DNA of 64,000 bases, taken from assembly GCA_000309945.1 (NCBI GenBank), contig CM001633.1, positions 4,165,912 to 4,229,911 on the forward strand, in the 5' to 3' direction. Source of the stretch: Leptolyngbyaceae cyanobacterium JSC-12 (lineage in GTDB: Bacteria > Cyanobacteriota > Cyanobacteriia > Leptolyngbyales > Leptolyngbyaceae). Under the pieces are notes generated by a model. That model made no database searches, was not told the DNA's origin, and saw only the letters and a program-made list of their open reading frames with translations. The translations under genes were made by a program, and so were the position numbers. Positions 16,572 through 25,564 of the stretch are shown here, one piece after another. Each line of letters starts with the position of its first letter. The first letter of the stretch is position 1.

Positions 16572-17591
16572 TTGGGTGAGAGTGATTTAAAGGTTTCGGA
16601 AATTTGCCTGGGAACCATGACCTTCGGTCAACAAAACACGTTGGCAGATGCCACCTACCAGTTAGACTATGCCATTGATCAGGGCGTGAACTTCATCGAT
16701 ACAGCTGAAATGTATCCAGTTCCGGCACAGCGCGAAACCTATGGGCGCACGGAAGAGTACATTGGGCATTGGCTCGCAAACCACTGCCGTGATCGCCTCA
16801 TCATTGCCACCAAAATTGTCGGTCCTTCCCGCCGCATGGATTGGATTCGGAATGGAGCTACGGTGATTGATCGTGCCAACATTGTGCAGGCCGTGAATGA
16901 CAGTCTGCAGCGCTTGCAAACTGACTACATTGATCTGTATCAAATTCACTGGCCTGATCGTTATGTACCGTTGTTTGGGCAATCCGTATTTGAGCCAGAG
17001 CAAGTTCGAGAAACTGTGGCGATCGCAGAGCAACTCAGTGTTTTTGCGGAACTGATTGGAGCAGGCAAAATTCGCTACTTGGGTTTGAGTAACGAAACTC
17101 CCTGGGGCATGGCAACGTTTAGGCAGACGGCTCGTCAACTTGGACTACCCAATGTTGTCTCAATTCAAAACGCCTACAATCTACTGAATCGGCAGTTTGA
17201 TTGGACCTGGGCAGAAGTCTGCTATTACGAAAAGTTAGGAATGCTGGCTTATAGCCCGCTGGCATTCGGTTGCCTGACGGGAAAGTATTTGCAGCCCAAC
17301 GAAACGGGGCGATTGCGGTTGTTTCCTGGCTTTGGACAGCGCTATCTCAAAGTCAACGTGAATGAGGCTGTTGCAGAGTATGAGGCGATCGCCCGTCAGT
17401 ATAGTCTCAGTCTTGTAACGCTGGCACTGGCATTTGTGCGGCAACGCTGGTTTGTAACCAGTACCATTATCGGTGCAACAACGCTGACGCAACTCAAAGA
17501 AAACCTGGCAAGCGTGGATATTACTTTGGATGATGAAATTTTGACCGCGATTAACCAAGTTCATCAACGTTATCCTAATCCCGCACCATAA
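16572..17591 (+). CDS. Aldo/keto reductase (Tas-like), 5' end separated by an IS insertion
   Basis: An NADPH-dependent aldo/keto reductase body that has lost only the first six residues to the IS. Catalytic tetrad segments are present: the Asp and Tyr of FIDTAEMYP, the Lys of IIATKIVG and the His of YQIHWPDRY. The NADPH-binding C-terminus STIIGATTLTQLKENL is also intact. The body is open from a TTG at 16572. GGAAG at 16558-16562, created at the IS/target junction, lies 9 nt before it and could act as a new ribosome site. Expression may therefore survive by read-through from the transposase transcript. Otherwise the gene is a fresh pseudogene. The frame is undamaged downstream. Confidence 0.85.
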   Translation: MGESDLKVSEICLGTMTFGQQNTLADATYQLDYAIDQGVNFIDTAEMYPVPAQRETYGRTEEYIGHWLANHCRDRLIIATKIVGPSRRMDWIRNGATVIDRANIVQAVNDSLQRLQTDYIDLYQIHWPDRYVPLFGQSVFEPEQVRETVAIAEQLSVFAELIGAGKIRYLGLSNETPWGMATFRQTARQLGLPNVVSIQNAYNLLNRQFDWTWAEVCYYEKLGMLAYSPLAFGCLTGKYLQPNETGRLRLFPGFGQRYLKVNVNEAVAEYEAIARQYSLSLVTLALAFVRQRWFVTSTIIGATTLTQLKENLASVDITLDDEILTAINQVHQRYPNPAP

Positions 17592-18021
17592 GACTTTCAA
17601 AACAAAGCCGTCAATTAGTTCCGTGGTTTCACCTCACTTCATCAAGTTTTTAATTAGCTTTATAGAAGCTTTACAAAGTAGATGATAAAAATCTTTCATT
17701 GAGACGAATAATTCTATTAGTGGTTTCTTGTTAATGAACTCTAGTGCATTGGTGATTCAACTCTACATTGAGTAAATCCCTATCATTTGCGATAGAATTT
17801 GCAGTCTACAATGGTTTCAACAGTTTCAACAAAATACATCATCCTAAAGTTGACTGACCTTACTGCAAATTGCGATCGCCTATTATTGAGTCTTTTATAA
17901 GTAGTTAATTCAGGATTGATTTATTGAATGCTTAGTCAGTAAATTTACTTGACTGAGTAACTCTGTTTTTAACCTGCCCGAGTTGTTCTGGCAGGCACTT
18001 CATATTTCATCAGGTGGATAA
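17592..18021. other. Intergenic region (430 bp), AT-rich, no gene seen
   Basis: Lies between the aldo/keto reductase and the response regulator on the same strand. The only pattern noted is a short GTTTCAACA direct repeat near 17812-17830. It must contain the promoter of the regulator, but no box stands out. Confidence 0.4.
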
Positions 18022-18441
18022 ATGTTTATTCCTATGACAATGCAACCAGCCACTAGCCTCTACTCTAAGATTCAAGTGCTGCTAGTCGAGGATAATGAAA
18101 TTAACCGATTATTGATGTGTGACTATCTTCGCTACTACGGATATCGCGTGGTTAGCCTGGTAGATGGAGAGCAATTTTTTGAAACTCTGGCTTGTGTTCA
18201 GCCAAATATCATTTTATTAGATCTAAAACTACGAGAAACTAATGGGTATCAAATCTTAGAAAATCTGCAAAAGAGTTCGGAATATCGTGATATTCCAGTG
18301 ATTGTTATTTCTGGTTTAGCCTTTCAAAAGGATAAAAAACGTGCCTTTGAGTTGGGGGCACGTCATTACCTTGTGAAACCCATTAACCTGAATGAGTTAA
18401 ATAAGCTGATTCAAGAAGAAGTGTTGCGCTCTCGTTCTTGA
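18022..18441 (+). CDS. Single-domain response regulator (REC)
   Basis: A 139-residue CheY-like protein with no output domain. The acidic pocket (LVEDN, about 22-25), the phosphorylation site Asp67 in ILLDLKL, the Ser of VISG and the Lys of LVKP are all present. It converges on the HNOBA histidine kinase gene about 560 bp away and could be its phosphotransfer partner. No other receiver domain occurs in this neighbourhood. The 3' end overlaps a small minus-strand ORF. Confidence 0.9.
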   Translation: MFIPMTMQPATSLYSKIQVLLVEDNEINRLLMCDYLRYYGYRVVSLVDGEQFFETLACVQPNIILLDLKLRETNGYQILENLQKSSEYRDIPVIVISGLAFQKDKKRAFELGARHYLVKPINLNELNKLIQEEVLRSRS

Positions 18442-18602
18442 TCCAAAAACTCTTCAACCACGCGAGTCAGACTTTGCAACGCCTCTGCAGTTTCCGCTTT
18501 CTGTATCTCCATCTGATTCATTAGGAGATTCATCGTCTGTAAATGATCCAGCGTGATAGCAAGAGAGGCTTTAAACTGCTGTTCAAACTCGTCAATTGTC
18601 AT
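18411..18602 (-). CDS. Small acidic coiled-coil protein, overlapping the regulator antisense
   Basis: A 63-residue frame from ATG 18602, MTIDEFEQQFKASL..., almost entirely helical with an acidic charge pattern (EIQKAETAEALQSLTRVVEEFLDQERER) suggesting a coiled coil. AGAGGGG precedes the ATG at usable spacing. It overlaps the last 31 bp of the response regulator on the opposite strand and lies at the distal end of the H-NOX gene group. The function is unknown. Its composition and ribosome site argue for a real gene, but the overlap lowers confidence. Confidence 0.5.
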   Translation of the reverse strand: MTIDEFEQQFKASLAITLDHLQTMNLLMNQMEIQKAETAEALQSLTRVVEEFLDQERERNTSS

Positions 18603-18998
18603 CTCCAACCCCTCTAAAATTCAGTGTAACTGTTTATACTTCCAGCATAGTGACTGAAACAGGCGATCGGGTGAAGAGATATTAAAGTAAAAGTCCTACT
18701 ATCTGAGGTTCTCTTGAGTTTTTCAAAACCTATTCTACGAATTTCCTCGCAAGTTAAACATAATTTTTATGCTGAGACATGTATAGCTTTTAAATAGCGT
18801 AGTCTTGCACCTATTTACCAAATACTGAGACTCAGTATCTCAGAGATCATTGATTTGAATTATGGTAATCATATCCATTTCTTCACTGACTTTATAGTCG
18901 GTAGTCTTAAGCGATCGCACCACTGAAGCTTTGAACAATATGGATTGTTTGAAAGCAGCAAGTGAGCGATCGCAAAAACAATCAGCTCACTTGTAAGC
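18603..18998. other. Intergenic region (396 bp) with an 8-bp-arm palindrome
   Basis: AT-rich spacer between the end of the HNOBA kinase and the small ORF. At 18822-18838 ATACTGAG, A and CTCAGTAT form a perfect inverted repeat, either a symmetrical protein site or a short hairpin. No T-run follows. No gene was recognised. Confidence 0.45.
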
Positions 18999-20435
18999 TT
19001 ATGATGCCAGCCTTTCCAGGTGTGTCTGATATTGGCGGAGTGGAATCTCGATCCAAAATTCGGCTCCCAGCCCTGGTTCAGATTCGCACCGCAGTATGCC
19101 GCCGTGCTTCTCAGCAATAATCTGATAACTGATTGAGAGTCCCAAGCCTGTTCCTTTTCCAACTGGCTTAGTGGTGAAAAATGGGTCGAATAATCGTTCT
19201 TTGACTGCCTGCGTCATTCCCGGTCCATTGTCTGCAATTCGGATGATTGCATGAGTCCCGCCACGAACCTCAGTAGTAATTGTAATTTTGCTAGGATTGC
19301 GGCGAATCTCCATCATCGATCGCTGAGAATCATAACTATGTAATGCATCAATTGCATTACTCAGGAGATTCATAAAAACCTGATTCAATTGCCCAACAAA
19401 GCACTCAACTAACGGAAGATTTCCATACTGTTTCACTATTTCGATTGGGGGATGCTCTACTTTTGATCTCAATTGGTTTTGCAAAATGAGTAACGTGCTA
19501 TCAATTCCCTCATGAATATCAACTGCTTTCATTTCTGCCTCATCTAATCGGGAGAAATTCCTCAGAGATAGCACAATCTGACGGATGCGATCAGCTCCTA
19601 CCTTCATCGATGAAAGTAATTTAGGCAAATCTTCCAACAAAAAATCCAAATCAATCGTTTCAATATGTCTTTCAATTTCTGGATTGGGATTTGGATAACA
19701 CTGTCTATAAAGATACAAAAGCCCTAACAAATCCTGAGTATACTTATTGGCATAGTCCAGATTACCGTAGATAAAATTCACAGGATTATTAATTTCATGA
19801 GCAACCCCAGCTACCAACTGACCCAAGCTTGACATTTTCTCAGTTTGAATCAATTGAGTTTGAGTTTGCTGTAATTCAATCAATGCTTGTTGGAGTTTTG
19901 CTGCTTGCGCTTCTGCAATTTCAGCTAAGTTTTCCTTAATTTGCAATGCGCTGCGTAACTCTACTTGCTGTGCTCTCAACTCCTCTGTCAGCTTCTTTGT
20001 ATCTGCCAGGGCTGCATTTTTAGCTTGTAGCAAGAATAGAAAATCTACAATAGGATCGTGCGTCGCAAAGTCTTTTAATTTAAGTCCCAGAGGAGCAAGG
20101 CTAGCGGTATCTGTAACCCAGGGCGTTCCCAGGAAAAATATGACATCCTGCTCTTCGACATACATCATCTGACCTTTGAGTTGCATCCCATTGTGGAATG
20201 ACTCCAGCATGAACAATGAGCGAGATTGCTTTCGAATTTGGTCAAAATCAAGTTCAATGCTAGGGCGATTGATTTGAAAATGGTGTTCAAACTGGCTACC
20301 AACTAGTTCGGTAACAGTAATGCGCTGTAATACTTCCCCAGCTTGCAACACATTCAGATCGCGATTAAAGACAAAATGAAATGGAAACGCAATTGAGAAT
20401 AGCTGTGGGGGTAAACAAAGATAGGGAGAAACCAT
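18999..20435 (-). CDS. HNOBA-domain sensor histidine kinase
   Basis: A 478-residue kinase without transmembrane helices. Residues about 12-150 form an HNOBA-type PAS-like domain (FPFHFVFNRDLNVLQAGEVLQ through FLGTPWVTDTASL), the domain that pairs with H-NOX proteins. A coiled coil follows (about 158-215). HisKA contains GVAHEINNPVNFIYGNL with the phospho-accepting His, and HATPase_c has RIADNGPGM and GKGTGLGLS. Its ATG is 3 bp after the H-NOX stop, so the two are co-translated. H-NOX proteins are known to control partner kinases in NO signalling; the same is inferred here. The neighbouring GGDEF-EAL protein carries a closely similar N-terminal domain. Confidence 0.9.
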   Translation of the reverse strand: MVSPYLCLPPQLFSIAFPFHFVFNRDLNVLQAGEVLQRITVTELVGSQFEHHFQINRPSIELDFDQIRKQSRSLFMLESFHNGMQLKGQMMYVEEQDVIFFLGTPWVTDTASLAPLGLKLKDFATHDPIVDFLFLLQAKNAALADTKKLTEELRAQQVELRSALQIKENLAEIAEAQAAKLQQALIELQQTQTQLIQTEKMSSLGQLVAGVAHEINNPVNFIYGNLDYANKYTQDLLGLLYLYRQCYPNPNPEIERHIETIDLDFLLEDLPKLLSSMKVGADRIRQIVLSLRNFSRLDEAEMKAVDIHEGIDSTLLILQNQLRSKVEHPPIEIVKQYGNLPLVECFVGQLNQVFMNLLSNAIDALHSYDSQRSMMEIRRNPSKITITTEVRGGTHAIIRIADNGPGMTQAVKERLFDPFFTTKPVGKGTGLGLSISYQIIAEKHGGILRCESEPGLGAEFWIEIPLRQYQTHLERLAS

Positions 20436-20438
20436 GAC

Positions 20439-20993
20439 TCATTCAGATTGCTTGTATTTGATTGAAAATTCATCGTGATCCGCACCCTCCTCTCGACTCT
20501 GAATTTGAGTCACCTCAACCTCGGTATCAAATCGAGTTCCCAGTCCTTTAACCAGTCCTATGACCATTGGAGCTAAACCTTCTCGACTGGAATGGTAATG
20601 CAGTCGGAGAGATTCTTCACCTTGATGTGTACAGTCAAAGGATGGGGGTTTGAGCTGAGGAAAAATCACTCCTACACGAGCATGAAGATTATCAAGATTT
20701 TCTAAAAACTCTGGTAAGTTATCACCGCTCATTTCCATCATTTCACCGTAACCTTCTTGAGCAGTGTATTTGACCCAGAATTCTCCAAATGCTTGCATAA
20801 TTTCCGAGGTAGATAAGCCTAAAACTGCACTTGCAGCGTTGACTAATTTATGGGTAACGTCATCGGGATACCCTTCCATGCTGATGAAACTATCAACTTC
20901 TAGATCAGCTTTTTGCTTGATTTCTTTCCAGGTTGCTTCGCCAAAGTATTTGCATACCATGTCCTCAATCGCTTTATTGACTAATCCGTACAT
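20439..20993 (-). CDS. H-NOX heme-based nitric-oxide sensor
   Basis: A 184-residue stand-alone H-NOX protein starting [13 protein letters not shown], a standard family start. The proximal heme ligand is His104 ([10 protein letters not shown]). The porphyrin-propionate motif YxSxR is Tyr133-Ser135-Arg137, and the Pro of LKPPSF is present. The position five residues after that Arg is Pro142, not the distal Tyr found in the O2-binding Thermoanaerobacter protein. This suggests an NO sensor that excludes O2, by family analogy. It is complete and lies between two HNOBA proteins, 3 bp from the kinase and about 90 bp from the GGDEF-EAL gene. Confidence 0.92.
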   Translation of the reverse strand: MYGLVNKAIEDMVCKYFGEATWKEIKQKADLEVDSFISMEGYPDDVTHKLVNAASAVLGLSTSEIMQAFGEFWVKYTAQEGYGEMMEMSGDNLPEFLENLDNLHARVGVIFPQLKPPSFDCTHQGEESLRLHYHSSREGLAPMVIGLVKGLGTRFDTEVEVTQIQSREEGADHDEFSIKYKQSE

Positions 20994-21083
20994 AGCCCCT
21001 CCAAAGAATGCTGTAATTGCGGTAGTCTTCAGTATTTCCGCTTTAATCTCAAGATTCCCACTTTTCTCTCTGTACCAAACAAA

Positions 21084-23855
21084 TTAAATAATAAATTTTG
21101 TTGCAAGAAAACTCTCAGCCGTCTTACTGTCTAAGGGTTTCGAGAAGAAATATCCTTGTCCACTTTCACATTGCAATTCCTGGAGGCGGGCAAATTGTTC
21201 GACCGTTTCAACTCCTTCTGCCACCGCGTCCATACCTAAACTACGAGCAAGCATAACAACCGTGCGGATGATTTCTAACTTCTCTACATCAGTATCTACG
21301 CTTTGAATAAATGAGCGATCGATCTTGAGTGTACTGATAGGAAAACGATTCAAATAACTTAAAGAGGAATACCCAGTGCCAAAATCATCCATTGACAACT
21401 GAATTCCTAATGCTTGAAGCTGTAATAAACTAGCAGTTGTAGATTCAACATTATCCATCAAAATACTTTCCGTAATTTCTAGTTTCAAGTTACTGGCGGA
21501 AAGTCCGGTTGATTGCAAAATCTGCTGAATTTGAGTTGCAAAGTTTGGTTGGGCGAATTGCTTGCTATAGATATTGACATTGATAGTCAGGGTGCTAGCA
21601 GAAGGAAATTCCTGCTGCCAACGGTGCATTTGCCAACAAGCCTCCCTCAACACCCAGTCACCTAATGGAATAATCAACCCAGTTTCTTCTGCGACTGGAA
21701 TAAACTCACCTGGAGCGATCAACCCGCGTTCTGGATGGCACCAGCGGACAAGGGCTTCAAAGCCGGTGATTTCCTGGCTTTTTAAGGATACGATTGGCTG
21801 ATAGTGCAGATGAAATTCTTGACGTTCAAGTGCTCGGCGTAAATCAGTTTCTAGTTGAAGAAGGGCAACCGCCCGCACATGCATCGCGGTGTCAAAGATT
21901 TGATACTGAGATTTCCCTTTCCCTTTGGCGTGATACATTGCGGTATCTGCATCACGCAGCAGATCTTGGGGATGCTCATACCCGGTAGTACTGAGAGCAA
22001 TCCCAATGCTAGTGCTGGCAAAGATTTCGTGTCTGCCCAGTTTAAATGGAAGCGTCAACTCCTTTTGGAGTCGCTCTGCAATTTGGGTAGCGTATTGAGC
22101 ATCTTGAATGCCTTCGAGCAAAATGGCAAACTCGTCACCTCCTAACCGTGCAATCAGGTCATTCCGCCGCAAAGAGGCTCCCAGCCTGCGGGAAATCGCA
22201 ATCAGGAGTTGGTCGCCAACTGTGTGACCAAGACTGTCGTTGATAACCTTAAAGCGATCCAGATCTAGAAAAAGTACGGCAAATAAGTAGTCTGGCTGTT
22301 GCTTGGTACGGGCGATCGCCTGCTCTAAACGATCCGTAAACAGTGCCCGATTGGCTAAACCTGTTAGTCCATCATGCAGCGCATCATGCAGTAGCTGCTC
22401 TTCTACCTGCTTGCGTTCAGAAATATCGCGGCAGACGATGACTCCCCCTTTAGGAATCCCATTCTTATCTTTGAGAGGTCTTCCTGTTACAGTCACCCAA
22501 ATGCCCTCAGGAGCTTGCGCATGGCGCACAAACATTTCAACATCGGTAACTTCTTCACCTCGAATAGAGCGCTCTAATGGCAAATCTCTAGTGTCAAATG
22601 GAGTAACACGATCTGAGCGATAGAGATTCATGGTTTGTGAACAGTGATTTGCCACTAGATGGGTTGCTTGACTTCCAAACATCCGCTCTGCTGCTGGATT
22701 AAAAACCAGGAAATTTCTGTTTTCGTCTGCAACAATCACAGCATCACCCATGCTATCCAGAATGGATTTGAGACTTTCGGAAATTTCTGTTTGCTTTACC
22801 AGGGCAGTTTCGATTTGTTTCCGTTGAATAAATTGACCAATCTTGATACCGATGTCAGTCATCATTTCCTGCAAGCTGTCATCAGGCTGGCAGGGTTTAT
22901 GACTAAAAAACTCTAATACTCCAATCACTTCAGTTCCATTTTGAATAGGTAGTCCAAAACCACCGCATAGATGGGTTGCGATCGCGTGGAGTCTGCGTGG
23001 CGAATTAGAATCTTGAGTAATATCTTCAATCCAAATCGGTTGCCGTTGATGCCAAACACAACCAGCTAGCCCAATTCCCACTGGCAAGGTTAACACCCGA
23101 TTTAGTTGCTCAAATTCCCTGAAGTGCTCTGGGAAAGCCGTCCAAACTTCATGACACTTGAGTTCTCTCGCCAACGGATCAACTATCCACAGCACTCCCA
23201 CTTGCCAGTCTAGAGCTGTGCAGATTGCCTCCAACAACTTGACGGACGCTTCACTGAAGGTTGCAGACTCAGCCAGAATGTGAGTCACAGTATACAGAGC
23301 CGCCAGTTTACGATTCATTTTGCGCAATTCTGCCCGCTGCTCAGTCAGTTCATCGGTCAGTTTCTTCGCATCCGATAGGGCAGTGTTTTGGGCTTGCAGT
23401 AAAAACAGAAAATCAACGACTGGGTCATGAATTGCAAAATCACTAAGAGTCAAGCCGTAGGATTTTAACGATGCAATATCCGTGACCCAGGGAGAACATA
23501 GAAAAAAGATAGCTTCTGGTTGTTCTACATAAACCATCTGACCTTTAAGCTTCATGCGATTATGCAGAGATTCCAATAGGAATAGCGATCGCGTCCGCTT
23601 ACGAATCTGAGCAAACTCAACTTGAATATTAGGTCTATTAATTTGAAAATGTTGCTCAAGTTGACTACCAACTGTCAACTCAGGATAGATTCGTTGTAAA
23701 ACTTCTCCTATTTGAAGAATTTTGTGATTCCGATCAAAGACTAAATGAAATGGAAAAATATCTGTGAATAAGTCAGGAATAGCTTTAAAATAAGACAAAG
23801 ACTGAAAAACTTTCCAATGAGAAGGACTGGATAATGAAGTAATTGCACCAACCAT
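21084..23855 (-). CDS. HNOBA-GAF-PAS-GGDEF-EAL cyclic-di-GMP enzyme
   Basis: A 923-residue soluble multidomain protein. The order is an HNOBA-type domain (about 25-165), coiled coil, GAF (190-340), PAS (360-480), GGDEF (490-650) and EAL (660-910). The cyclase motif RLGGDEFAIL is intact. The phosphodiesterase domain keeps EALVRW, EITES, DDFGTGYSSL, LKIDRSF and AEGVET, so both activities are possible. ATG 23855 is preferred to a GTG at 23870. The shared HNOBA domain suggests that the adjacent H-NOX controls c-di-GMP turnover as well as the kinase, an arrangement known in other bacteria for H-NOX with DGC/PDE partners. Confidence 0.9.
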   Translation of the reverse strand: MVGAITSLSSPSHWKVFQSLSYFKAIPDLFTDIFPFHLVFDRNHKILQIGEVLQRIYPELTVGSQLEQHFQINRPNIQVEFAQIRKRTRSLFLLESLHNRMKLKGQMVYVEQPEAIFFLCSPWVTDIASLKSYGLTLSDFAIHDPVVDFLFLLQAQNTALSDAKKLTDELTEQRAELRKMNRKLAALYTVTHILAESATFSEASVKLLEAICTALDWQVGVLWIVDPLARELKCHEVWTAFPEHFREFEQLNRVLTLPVGIGLAGCVWHQRQPIWIEDITQDSNSPRRLHAIATHLCGGFGLPIQNGTEVIGVLEFFSHKPCQPDDSLQEMMTDIGIKIGQFIQRKQIETALVKQTEISESLKSILDSMGDAVIVADENRNFLVFNPAAERMFGSQATHLVANHCSQTMNLYRSDRVTPFDTRDLPLERSIRGEEVTDVEMFVRHAQAPEGIWVTVTGRPLKDKNGIPKGGVIVCRDISERKQVEEQLLHDALHDGLTGLANRALFTDRLEQAIARTKQQPDYLFAVLFLDLDRFKVINDSLGHTVGDQLLIAISRRLGASLRRNDLIARLGGDEFAILLEGIQDAQYATQIAERLQKELTLPFKLGRHEIFASTSIGIALSTTGYEHPQDLLRDADTAMYHAKGKGKSQYQIFDTAMHVRAVALLQLETDLRRALERQEFHLHYQPIVSLKSQEITGFEALVRWCHPERGLIAPGEFIPVAEETGLIIPLGDWVLREACWQMHRWQQEFPSASTLTINVNIYSKQFAQPNFATQIQQILQSTGLSASNLKLEITESILMDNVESTTASLLQLQALGIQLSMDDFGTGYSSLSYLNRFPISTLKIDRSFIQSVDTDVEKLEIIRTVVMLARSLGMDAVAEGVETVEQFARLQELQCESGQGYFFSKPLDSKTAESFLATKFII

Positions 23856-23976
23856 TGTTCTCTTGCACACTCGCTACAGCAATGATTAAAAGGTTGCGTG
23901 AGAATCATAAAATCTTGCATTGGGGCGATGTCATTGCTTCGCCCCAGCAGATTCATCAGTGGTAAACCTGTTTCGA

Positions 23977-24705
23977 TCACGCCGAAACAAGTTGGAGTGA
24001 ATATGTAAAGTAGTTAAGTACAGATGTTTGGCGCAAAATTCCGTCAAAGAAACATACGCGAGCATTCAAAGCATCAAGAATCGCACGGTTCACATCCATT
24101 GCAAGTTCCGTAGTGGTAATGCGGGGCTCAATTAAGGTAGCCAAATGAGCTGCATGACTGTCATCTACATCAATGTGAACATCAAAAAAGCTTAATGCTT
24201 CTTTGCTCAAAGCCGCTGCTCCAACAATTCCCTGTTGCAGCTGAGTATAAAGGGTGTTGACAATGCCTTCTGAAGCAAAACAGACTGCTCCCAGTGCTGC
24301 TAGGTAGTTGTATTGATGCGGTAAGTTCAGGTAGGTGTCGATTAAATAGCGAGTTTCTGGCTCAGTTGGTAATGATGACAGTGTCTCATCATCAATTCCC
24401 AGTGCTCGTGTGAATCGACGAAATAGCTCAGGATGAGCCAACTCTGGGTTTCCCTGTCCCATTTCATCGAACAAGTTTTCTAAAATCACTCGTTGCGCTT
24501 GCTCATCAGGACAGCAGGATAAAATACCTGCTAATATCCGATTAAATTCCTTGGAGAATTTGTACATCTGGACAGCCAGAACCTGAACTTCTGGCAATGT
24601 CAGTTGCGTAGTTCGGCAACGGATCAGAAACTCATGATTCCAAAGTGGATGATTGGCAGTCACTTCGTAGAAGGATTGCATGACAGAAGAAGAGGGTGGT
24701 TTCAT
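23977..24705 (-). CDS. CADD-like heme-oxygenase-fold di-iron oxidase
   Basis: A 242-residue helical protein of the TenA/PqqC/CADD-like fold, probably DUF3865-like. A full set of iron ligands can be read: Glu81 (FDEMG), His91 (LAHPELF), Glu146 (ASEGIV) and His177-x3-Asp181-x2-His184 (FFDVHIDVDDSHAAH). This matches the E-H-E-H-D-H pattern of heme-oxygenase-like non-heme iron oxidases. That family includes natural-product N-oxygenases, decarboxylating oxidases and the pABA-forming CADD. The residue before Glu146 is Ser, where CADD has a functional Tyr, so CADD chemistry is not assured. The start overlaps the methyltransferase stop (ATGA). Confidence 0.82.
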   Translation of the reverse strand: MKPPSSSVMQSFYEVTANHPLWNHEFLIRCRTTQLTLPEVQVLAVQMYKFSKEFNRILAGILSCCPDEQAQRVILENLFDEMGQGNPELAHPELFRRFTRALGIDDETLSSLPTEPETRYLIDTYLNLPHQYNYLAALGAVCFASEGIVNTLYTQLQQGIVGAAALSKEALSFFDVHIDVDDSHAAHLATLIEPRITTTELAMDVNRAILDALNARVCFFDGILRQTSVLNYFTYSLQLVSA

Positions 24706-25466
24706 CGCGATATCTGTATGGCTAAGTGAAGTGGATAGTCAACAAGGGGCTTGAAAAATGATTCATCAAGTTCTACATGGTCTGGTTGCACCTTGAGTTC
24801 TCGTAGTGTTGGCATGGAGCTAAACCCAGCAGCTTTAAGAGCGTCAAAATAGTCTTCCAGGGTCTTGTGAACTAATTGCACGTCTAGCCAAGAGCCATCC
24901 CGCTTCCAAATTCGTCCTGGAAATTGGCGATCGCGTTGGCTAAAGTAACCTGCTCCTTCCACTTGAAAATAGAAAGGATATTCTGCTGGGCGCATGTAGG
25001 GAAATGCTGGGTGCGGCACACTGAAAATGAATTGTCCACCCGGTTGGAGAATTCGAGCAACTTCCGCCATACACTGCCGAGTTTGCTCGATGGTTAAATA
25101 GTTGAACAAGAAGACTGCAACAACTAAGTCAAGTTCGCGATCGCCAAACTGGGATAGATTCGTTGCACAACCAACTTCGTAGTGAATACCGAGGCAATCG
25201 TCTGCTTCCTGCGATCGGGCAGCAGCAATCATACCCTGGGAAAGATCCATCCCAAATACTTGTCTAGCCCCCCGACGCCGCAATTCTCGACTGCAATAGC
25301 CCTCACCACATCCCAAATCAAGCACTCGCAGCCCAGACACTGGTTCACACAAGGCTAAGATTGCCGGACGCGCAGTAAAATCTGAGAGCGAACTTGGTTC
25401 TCCACGTACCCATTTTGAAGCTGTCTTGTCATATAGATCTCGCGTTGAGTAAGTATTGGTTGACAT
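24702..25466 (-). CDS. Class I SAM-dependent methyltransferase
   Basis: A 254-residue methyltransferase starting MSTNTYSTRDLYDKTASKWV. The SAM-binding motif I is VLDLGCGEGYCSREL. The Asp of FGMDLSQGM binds the ribose, and motif post-I is DLVVAVFLFNYL, followed by ARILQPGGQFIFSVPHP. Substrate unknown; small molecules are usual for this branch. A TTG at 25478 is a poorer start than the ATG at 25466. It overlaps the downstream oxidase by 4 bp, so the two are translationally coupled and probably act on the same pathway. Confidence 0.85.
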   Translation of the reverse strand: MSTNTYSTRDLYDKTASKWVRGEPSSLSDFTARPAILALCEPVSGLRVLDLGCGEGYCSRELRRRGARQVFGMDLSQGMIAAARSQEADDCLGIHYEVGCATNLSQFGDRELDLVVAVFLFNYLTIEQTRQCMAEVARILQPGGQFIFSVPHPAFPYMRPAEYPFYFQVEGAGYFSQRDRQFPGRIWKRDGSWLDVQLVHKTLEDYFDALKAAGFSSMPTLRELKVQPDHVELDESFFKPLVDYPLHLAIQISR

Positions 25467-25564
25467 AGTGTTGCTCAATCAATGAACAGAGTTGATCAAA
25501 GCAATGCGCTTGCTCTGATCTAAGAGACAAGTTCAACCGGTTGACTGAACTTGCATTCTATGAA

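Noticed and set aside
20439-20993. H-NOX as an oxygen sensor
   Set aside because: The distal-pocket position aligned with the O2-stabilising Tyr is Pro142, and the neighbours are NO-type HNOBA partners; NO is the better inference.
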